NCBI GenBank assembly: GCA_963693085.1
Contig: OY856410.1
Coordinates: 1,397,561,363 to 1,397,625,362 of the forward strand
From: Alisma plantago-aquatica
Lineage: Eukaryota; Streptophyta; Magnoliopsida; Alismatales; Alismataceae
Direction: 5' to 3'
DNA: 64,000 nucleotides
Shown: positions 58,301-64,000 of the stretch, one piece after another
Position numbering within the stretch: position 1 is the stretch's first letter
How the letters are laid out: every line of letters begins with the position of its first letter
Translations under genes and position numbers: made by a program
The notes under the pieces: generated by a model
Seen by the model: only the letters and a program-made list of their open reading frames with translations
The model's database searches: none
What the model was told of the DNA's origin: nothing

Positions 58301-59245
58301 AAAAGACAAGAACTACCCTTAAATGTGTTTCAATAGGTTGAAGTCTTTGACTTATGGGGTATAGATTTCATGGGACCCTTTGTGTCTTCAAATTCCAATA
58401 TGTATATATTACTTGCTATTGATTATGTTTCAAAGTGGGTAGAAGCGATACCCACTAGGACTAATGATGCTATGGTAGTGTGCAGGTTCATAAAGGAATA
58501 CATCTTTTGTAGGTTTGGGGTGCCCCGCATGATCATCAGTGATGGAGGCACGGATTTCACAAACAAGAAGTTCACTGCACTTTTGAGCAAGTATGGGGTA
58601 AAGCACAATGTGGGCACCCCATACCATCCGCAGATACAGGGTCAAGTAGAAATGTCCAATAGGGAGATAAAGAAGATTCTGGAGTGTACTATCAACGCAT
58701 CAAGGAAGAACTAGAGCATGCTCCTACCGAACGCACTTTGGGCGCATAGGACCGCCTTTAAGACTCCTATAGGAACTACGCCATTTAGGTTGTCTTATGG
58801 GTGTGCATGCCACTTGCCAGTGGAGCTGGAGCACAAGGCACAGTGGGCGCTAAGGAAGTTGAATGTGAACATGGATGATGCAGGGAAGTGAAGATTTCTC
58901 AATCTCAATGAGTTAGATGAGTTGAGAATGAACACTTACGAGAGTTCCCAAATTTACAAGGAACAGACGAAACAATTACATGATCACCACATACAAAGGA
59001 GGGTCTTCTCCAAAGGTGAGAGTGTCTTGCTATTCAATTCGTGGCTAAAGCTACATCCTGGGAAATTGAAGTCGCGGTGGAGTGGACCATTTGTTGTGGA
59101 GGAAGTGCATCCACATGGAGTCGTGATGGTGAGAGATGGTGAAAGGACGTTCTTGGTGAATGGCCAGCGTCTTAAGCACTACTATGGAGAGGATTTCACG
59201 AAAAAGGTGCATGAGGTAAAACTCATTGCACTTGATGAAGAATGA
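55308..59245 (+). pseudogene. Athila pol (PR-RT-RNaseH-INT)
   Basis: It continues the gag frame. The linker is followed by protease ALCDSGARINLMPLYTF (about 55600-55650), a still open 188-codon stretch. RT is at about 56590-57170, with a frame change in a T-run near 56905, NQISIEPKDQEKSTF and VFMDDFSVYG (about 57100). RNase H spans 57187-57860, with a deletion near 57568 that removes part of the AVGA-LGQ region. Integrase has [27 protein letters not shown] and [12 protein letters not shown] at 58334-58336 replaces Glu of the X sequence FQEVEVFD. The GPY/F-like C-terminus is at 58922-59245 (WSGPFVVEEVHPHG). There is no chromodomain. Confidence 0.85.
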
Positions 59246-59286
59246 GCATGTTTGCATCTAGCCTAAGACGTTAAATAAGGGTGCTT

Positions 59287-59304
59287 GTTGGGAGGCAACC
59301 CAAC
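59287..59304 (+). other. Conserved hairpin after pol (Athila)
   Basis: GTTGGG-AGGCAA-CCCAAC lies 41 bases past the pol stop and is identical to the X copy at 7465-7482. Nothing else in the surrounding 300 bases is conserved to this degree. Confidence 0.75.
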
Positions 59305-59429
59305 CTTGGTAGATTGCATGTTTATTTGCTTTAGTTTTTATCATTTTCCTAAATAGTTTTCATTAATTTTGTACTTAGTTTATAAAAATGATACCCTGAT
59401 GTGTTTGTTGAGTGTGCAGGACTAGAATT

Positions 59430-59965
59430 ATGTTGATACCATCGACACATGTTTCATTAGTATCGAGTTTGGAACAGCAAAGCAGGTACAGAAATTTCAT
59501 TCCGTCAATAGTATCAACAGCCTCATCGATAGTATCGACAAGTGAACAGAGAAAAAGAGGATCGAGAGTGGAGAGGGTCGATAGCATCGACCAGTTCATC
59601 GATGGTCACGAGATGTCTGGATATTTTCAGAATGGTTCATCTCAGCAATGTCGATACTATTGACACCCTTTTCGATTGTATTGACGCACCAACAGCATGA
59701 GGATCAAAGGTATACACAGTTGTTGATACTATCGACACACCGTCGATGGTATCGATGCACCACGTCAGCAATATATGCATCTTCATCGAGCGGTCCACAA
59801 TGTCGATCTATGGACGTCGTCGATGGTATCAATGTACATTTCTACCATCAACATTTCAGCAATCCCGACCCCATCCATCCAGCCAATGAGAGCCGTCGAT
59901 AGCAGCGAGCCACGTATTCCATCAGCGTCAGTACTATCAACACTCTCGTCGATAGTATCAACACA
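59430..59965. repeat. Array of paired 13-bp dyad motifs (Athila type)
   Basis: At least four clear pairs of TCGATA-S-TATCGA or close variants are present. First-base positions are 59505/59525, 59651/59672, 59723/59743 and 59928/59949. Several less perfect ones lie between them (about 59437, 59580, 59817, 59893). Offsets are 20-21 bp. The same motif is in the LTR (63587/63608, 63660/63681 and the minus-strand LTR at 24760-24960). Confidence 0.82.
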
Positions 59966-59988
59966 CCGACAACAGCGGCAGCCGACCC

Positions 59989-59999
59989 TTATAAAAAGG
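59989..59999 (+). promoter_or_regulatory. Candidate TATA box before the Athila env-like ORF
   Basis: TTATAAAAAGG directly follows the motif array. A 220-base leader rich in C and T leads to CTTTGCAACAATGG at the ATG (60221), a good plant start context. Part of the leader (GATCTTCACCGA and TTTTCTCAATCC) is shared with element X. Confidence 0.6.
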
Positions 60000-60220
60000 G
60001 ATGTATTTCTTCAATCCAACTCACACATTCAAGTTCATATCTACCATCTCTGAGCCCTAGCATCGCGGAGCACCCGGGAGCTATAGATATCTTCATTGAC
60101 AGTCATCTCCAAGCATCTCCATCGACTTCTAGGATCTCCATCTTCTTCGATCTTCACCGACCATATTTTCTGAGCTCTTTTCTCAATCCCTTTCTCCTTC
60201 ACCTATTTCCCTTTGCAACA

Positions 60221-61336
60221 ATGGTGAGATTCAACACTTCATCATCCAGGGCTGCCATACCTGCCCCACAACAAGGATTAGTTCCTCACCCGAGGCTAGT
60301 CCACCCCTCACCTGAGATCAAGAAGGTGTACAAAGAGTTGTGGAAGCGATCAATCGAGCCTACCCGGTATGGAGACCGGCAACTGATCAAGGACCTGGGA
60401 TTCGAGGCCAACATGCCCTATGTGCTTCAGGGGCAATTGAGTGAGTCCCCAATGTTATGTCGTGACCACAAAGAAGGTCATCTATTTTTCAGTGGGTGGC
60501 CAACTTACAAGGAGATTGTCATAGAGTTTATGGCGTCTCTAGATATATGTGTCGTTCCCAATGAGCTACAACCAACATGGATAGAATGGAAAGAGGGGCA
60601 AGTTTCTTTCCGCCTCTACAACAAAGATTACACAATGACTCTTTGTGAGTTCAATAGAATTTATGGGTGGACACAAAGTGACTTGCGCCATCCACCGCAT
60701 AGTCCCAACTACGATGCAATGTATTCGACATTAGTCATTGTACCGGCTAGTTATTCGATCAGCTGGCACCATGCCTCTATAGCTGATTTTGAGCATCCGT
60801 TTGTAAGGGTCCTGCACCGAATTTTATCTAACACATTCTTCACAAGATCTAGACTGTCACAAAGTAAATTTCAAGAAATGGATCTTTTCTTCCTCTATAA
60901 TCTGCTAGAGAGGAAATGTATCAACTTTGGAGCATTCTTCCTCACACGTGTCATGGCGGTGAAGAGGAACACTTCTTGCAGGGCCCCAATCTACTTCGGG
61001 GGCCTTATCACTCCAATCGCCATGCACCTTGGCCTGGATCTTTCTAGGTTACTAAATATGGAATGCAAGAATATGCTCAATCTCAGCCACTTTGTAAATG
61101 TGGGCCTCATCGAAGTCCGCCACTGCACGGCCTACGCCACTTGCCATGTGGGAGGTGTTTTTAAAAGGAGGGAACTACTTGACCCTGCATTCAACATCTG
61201 GCCTGGCCAAGATTACAGGTGGCCCATCATTGATATTGATCAAGATGAAGAAGAACAACAAGCTGAAGAAGTACAAGTACTAGAAAGCGACAATGATGAA
61301 GAAGAGGAGGAGGGAGCTACCATTCCTCTTCGATGA
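60221..61336 (+). CDS. Athila env-like extra ORF, intact 371 codons
   Basis: This is the only long intact frame in the element. The N-terminal 30 residues are Ser/Pro-rich (MVRFNTSSSRAAIPAP). A central domain with KEIVIEFMASLDICV, MTLCEFNRIYGWTQ, EMDLFFLYNLLERKC and PIYFGGLITPIAMHL is typical of the plant protein encoded after pol in Athila elements. The C-terminus is very acidic (DIDQDEEEQQAEE, DNDEEEEEG). There is no signal peptide or membrane segment, so a true envelope role is unlikely. The frame stops at two consecutive TGA codons in CTTCGATGATGAG, and similarity resumes at 61391. Its own candidate promoter lies 225 bases upstream. Function unknown. Confidence 0.85.
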   Translation: MVRFNTSSSRAAIPAPQQGLVPHPRLVHPSPEIKKVYKELWKRSIEPTRYGDRQLIKDLGFEANMPYVLQGQLSESPMLCRDHKEGHLFFSGWPTYKEIVIEFMASLDICVVPNELQPTWIEWKEGQVSFRLYNKDYTMTLCEFNRIYGWTQSDLRHPPHSPNYDAMYSTLVIVPASYSISWHHASIADFEHPFVRVLHRILSNTFFTRSRLSQSKFQEMDLFFLYNLLERKCINFGAFFLTRVMAVKRNTSCRAPIYFGGLITPIAMHLGLDLSRLLNMECKNMLNLSHFVNVGLIEVRHCTAYATCHVGGVFKRRELLDPAFNIWPGQDYRWPIIDIDQDEEEQQAEEVQVLESDNDEEEEEGATIPLR

Positions 61337-61390
61337 TGAGTTGCTCCATGAAATCGACCACGACACTTTGGAGCCTCGTCTTCTTCCCAT

Positions 61391-61778
61391 TTGTCGCCAC
61401 CATATCCCTCTCAAGGTGGAGAGGATGTCTATTCAATGCAGGGCATGTACATCATGCTCCAGGTCATTCAACAGATGCAACACCAGCATAGTACGTCTTT
61501 TGTAGGTATTCAGGAGACGACAAACATGTTGTACGAGAATCAACAGGCCATCTATGAGAATGAGCGCCTCCTCATCACCAACCAAGAAAACATCCACAAT
61601 AGGTTGCATAGGATGGAGATGCAGCAACAGCCATTTTACGAGCATTATTGGAGCGAGAATTACTTTGGAGGATAGCCACAGCCACCACTGATGCCCCCAT
61701 CTGACATGTCGTTCTAGGGGCATTATCCTACTTGGGATCCCAGCGGCCACCAGTACCCGTCACACCCACCACCAGAGT
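61391..61778 (+). pseudogene. C-terminal remnant of the Athila env-like ORF
   Basis: It is in the same frame as the ORF above after several stops. The open part to 61675 is Gln/Glu-rich and probably coiled (QVIQQMQHQHSTS, YENQQAIYENERLL, MEMQQQPFYEHYW). After TAG, PQPPLMPPSDMSF, another TAG and GHYPTWDPSGHQ continue. Element X has the same tail with TAGs at the same two places. Confidence 0.65.
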
Positions 61779-63328
61779 AGTAAAGGGGTATCGTTGTTCC
61801 ACCTTTTAAGTCTAGATTTTAACTATGACACCATTGTTGAATTCAAGCTTAGGGGGTGTTGGAACATCATCTATCTAGTTGTTATTTTATTTTATTTCAT
61901 CTTTTGTTTTACTTTTGCATTTTTCATCTTTCGTTATCTTAGCTTTCTTAATTTCTAGATTTACTATTTTCTAGGATCCACAATCTATATAGTGTAATTA
62001 GTGGAGTCTAATGTAATTGCATGTCATCTCGATGTTTTCATTTGGGGGGTTGTGAGAAAATGAATTTAAATGAAAAATCTTTAAGAAATTGTAAGCTTGT
62101 CTTGTGAGAACTTGAGGACATCACTTATGGAACTCATTGGGTAGGTCAGCTTTAAAACATATGAACATGATTGTATATCCTTATGGTTCATGTTAAGAGG
62201 ATTGATATGGATGTTGAGCCTAAACCGACCAAATGTTAACATGACTTTAATTTGAAGTGAGAGAGAGAAATACCTTGATTAATTGGTACACAAGTCAGTA
62301 AGGAGGGACATATAATTCTTTATGAAGGTTTTATCAATTAGTCTTGTGATCTGATCCACCGCAATTTCATTTCCACTTCACCATAAGAACTGGGAGCGCA
62401 TTACTTTCTTTTACTCTTTGATTGCATCCCATGTAGATAGGTCTTGCATTAAAAAATTCTCACATATTTTTGCATGAAATGAAAAAATAGATAGAGTAGC
62501 TTACATGAACTTCATCCTTAAGTGCATGTCATAGTAGTTGCATGATTGTCATTATGTAGTTGCATTTGCAGCTTTTGAGCATATAGCACATCATGTGTTT
62601 TATTTTCTTCTGAAAGCATTAAAGGTGGTGAACTTGTTCCATACCCTTCGAATAGAATGCATCAAATGTACAAGTTATGTAATAAGAAGGGAGCCTGGAA
62701 AATAATCCATTGTCATTTATGACAATGAGGGATTGAAACAAAAATAAAGAAAAAAAATAAGATTGAAAAGTAAGTATGAATAAGCACATGGTGTAGCTTT
62801 CTTAGATATTCCATCTCACCTTGAGACGGAATGATAGTGCATGCACCATTCCACCAAAAATGTAGAATTAAGACATTTTCATTTGCATTTGCATCATGAT
62901 AGGTCATTTATTTTTGTTTTTGCATGATCAAATGTATTGTGCTTCCATTTCTTCAATGGACACCCATTCCATCCACCCATTGCTCTAAGTGGTAGACCAC
63001 CCATGATTTTCTCCTCATTCATGTACATCAGGAAAGCTGTTTCCATTTAGATGGTAGTTAGAGAAAATGAGAAATGTAGATAGGAGATCACAAGATGCAC
63101 CAAGCCTGAACCTGAGGATATTATTATATTAATTACTTTATTTGATAGTGTTTGTTGATCTTGGGGTGGATATCTTTCATGGACGATTATTGTCGCATAA
63201 AGGGTAGTTACCGTTCCGTGGTTGGTAAGGGCCGATATGTGTTTTGTAGGTGGGAATCATATTGAGATATCATTTATGTGATTATGTTTTTTAGTTTGCC
63301 CTCTCAATCAAATTTTATAGTTTTGTGC
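61779..63328 (+). other. Athila 3' non-coding region with an internal PPT-like motif
   Basis: It has no ORF that I can support. At 61842-61862 TTCAAGCTTAGGGGGTGTTGG repeats the core of the polypurine tract at 63346-63362 (TTCAAGCTTAGGGGAGTTT). T-rich and A-rich runs occupy 61880-61960 and 62730-62765. Confidence 0.7.
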
Positions 63329-63362
63329 TCGAGGACGAGCAAGATTCAAGCTTAGGGGAGTT
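63329..63362 (+). promoter_or_regulatory. Athila hairpin and polypurine tract
   Basis: GCTCG-AGGA-CGAGC (63327-63340) forms a 5-bp stem. The tract CTTAGGGGAGTT follows and abuts the LTR. In element X the stem reads TCTCG-AGGA-TGAGC, which keeps pairing through a G-U pair. Confidence 0.75.
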
Positions 63363-64000
63363 TGATGTAGGGTTTTTGAGTCGCATTTATAGGCTAATTT
63401 TGTACTTGTTTTATGCGTTCGTTTGTCATCTTTGTGACTATAATGGCATGATTCAATTCCTTTAGCCTAAAATCATTGTATGCATCAAATTTATCTTATT
63501 TTATTCTATTTTGAATGAATTACTAAATTTCATGGATTGACTTGTGTTTTTCTCTCTATTTCAGGTACTTTATATTCCAGAACATGTCAATACCATCGAT
63601 AGGTCCGTCGATACTATCGACATGGCAACAGTAACCAAGGTAGAGGGAAAGCATCCAGGTCGATACTATCAATGATCTCGTCAATAGTATCGAGAAGTCA
63701 TCATGTTGATCTCAGTTTTGAAGCGATAGAAGTGCACCCTAAGCCTGTCGATGGTATCAACGCCGTCAGATCAGGATTTCATCCAGAATTGCCACGATCA
63801 AATGGCTGTGATCTTTTGGTGGCCATAAGTGATACCTATACCTAAGAAAAGGCGTCCCAAAGGGAAGTATCATGTTCTACTCAGCCACACAAGTCTTGAA
63901 GGAATGAGAGCGAAGAACGGAGCCCAAAGCTACGCCCCAGACGATTCCAGAGCCGCAGACAGATGAGTCTACTGCCGAAAGGCTATGGAACGTGCATCTT
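63363..64000 (+). repeat. Athila 3' LTR, first part (continues past the window)
   Basis: It begins TGATGTAGGGTTTTTGAG. It matches 31267-31175 and 25091-24608 on the minus strand up to about 63910 and then runs on without a match. It carries two motif pairs and a TATTTCAG at about 63557-63564 like the one before gag. Confidence 0.85.

Larger units (their letters stand above)
31268..63362. other. Proposed inverted block between inverted Athila LTRs
   Basis: Reversing this block joins the Athila polypurine tract (63362) to the LTR start at 31267. It also puts the three split features (X LTR, B element, Athila element) into one orientation with no overlap. Either a real inversion or an assembly flip in the LTR would produce this. 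Confidence 0.7.
53713..63362 (+). mobile_element. Athila-type Ty3/gypsy element, internal region
   Basis: The order is leader fragment, gag, PR, RT, RNase H, INT, conserved hairpin, motif array, env-like ORF, 3' non-coding region and polypurine tract. This matches element X throughout. There is no 5' LTR or primer site: B-LTR sequence is joined to about 100 bases of leader just before the gag ATG. The leader keeps a strong splice-acceptor-like TATTTCAG at about 53788-53796. A 5-bp TGAAT occurs at both junctions with B (53708-53712 and, inverted, near 24603-24607), which may be a target duplication or chance. Confidence 0.85.

Noticed and set aside
59412..59663. Plus-strand frame with repeated SIVST-like residues
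   Set aside because: The residues are the translation of the dyad motif; the frame has no start context and no counterpart in element X.
59430..59965. CRISPR-like spacing of short palindromic repeats
   Set aside because: The motif is 13 bp, occurs in pairs with 7-9 bp gaps and variable larger gaps, and lies in a plant retrotransposon. There is no leader or cas gene.

Overview
The window is repeat-dense plant DNA in which nearly every kilobase belongs to a transposable element. I could not support any ordinary single-copy host gene. The families point to an angiosperm: Ty3/gypsy chromoviruses of Tekay/Del type (integrase with a C-terminal chromodomain, tRNA-iMet primer site), Athila-type Ty3/gypsy elements with an extra ORF after pol, and plant L1 LINEs (DUF4283-like/CCHC ORF1, endonuclease-RT-zf-RVT ORF2). 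Many nonsense codons are TAG where CAG is expected, or TGA where CGA or TGG is expected. This fits methylation-driven C-to-T decay in heterochromatin. I cannot name the species.

Layout. 1-2079: AT-rich sequence without a supportable gene. 2080-17035: element X, an old Athila-type element on the minus strand (3' LTR 2080-3643, env-like remnant, pol, gag, PBS 14820-14837, 5' LTR from 14844). Its gag and 5' LTR are each interrupted by a non-autonomous LINE-like element (Y1 11751-13351, Y2 15057-16907). 17036-24607: distal LTR part of chromovirus B (minus), split by a full-length L1 with both ORFs open (18129-24333). 24608-31267: an Athila LTR (minus) split by a second, decayed L1 (25092-31174). 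31268-32965: a diverged inverted-repeat element. 32966-33619: another piece of the X LTR, now on the plus strand. 33620-53712: chromovirus B on the plus strand, its 5' LTR split by a younger chromovirus C (35905-46408, minus) with 2,683-bp LTRs and a perfect GGAAG duplication. 53713-64000: a second Athila-type element (plus), running into its 3' LTR at 63363 and off the window.

Organisation. The pieces on the two strands are complementary and do not overlap. The X LTR is cut at exactly the site where B inserted (17035 and 33619). The B 3' LTR is cut at one point (53712 and 24607). The Athila polypurine tract at 63362 lacks only the LTR that begins at 31267. A single inversion of about 32 kb (31268-63362), between inverted Athila LTRs, restores one nest: X contains B, B contains Athila, with LINEs and C added. 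An assembly flip is the alternative.

Most unusual signals. (1) Both Athila-type elements carry arrays of a 13-bp dyad motif in pairs 20-22 bp apart, in the LTR and again just before the env-like ORF. The motif differs between elements at two positions that changed together, so the symmetry is kept. (2) A TATA box and plant-like leader precede the env-like ORF in both. (3) Both chromoviruses carry a short candidate GT-AG intron at the same position and phase between gag and protease. (4) A near-identical tract between the B LTR copies ends exactly at the C insertion, which looks like gene conversion.
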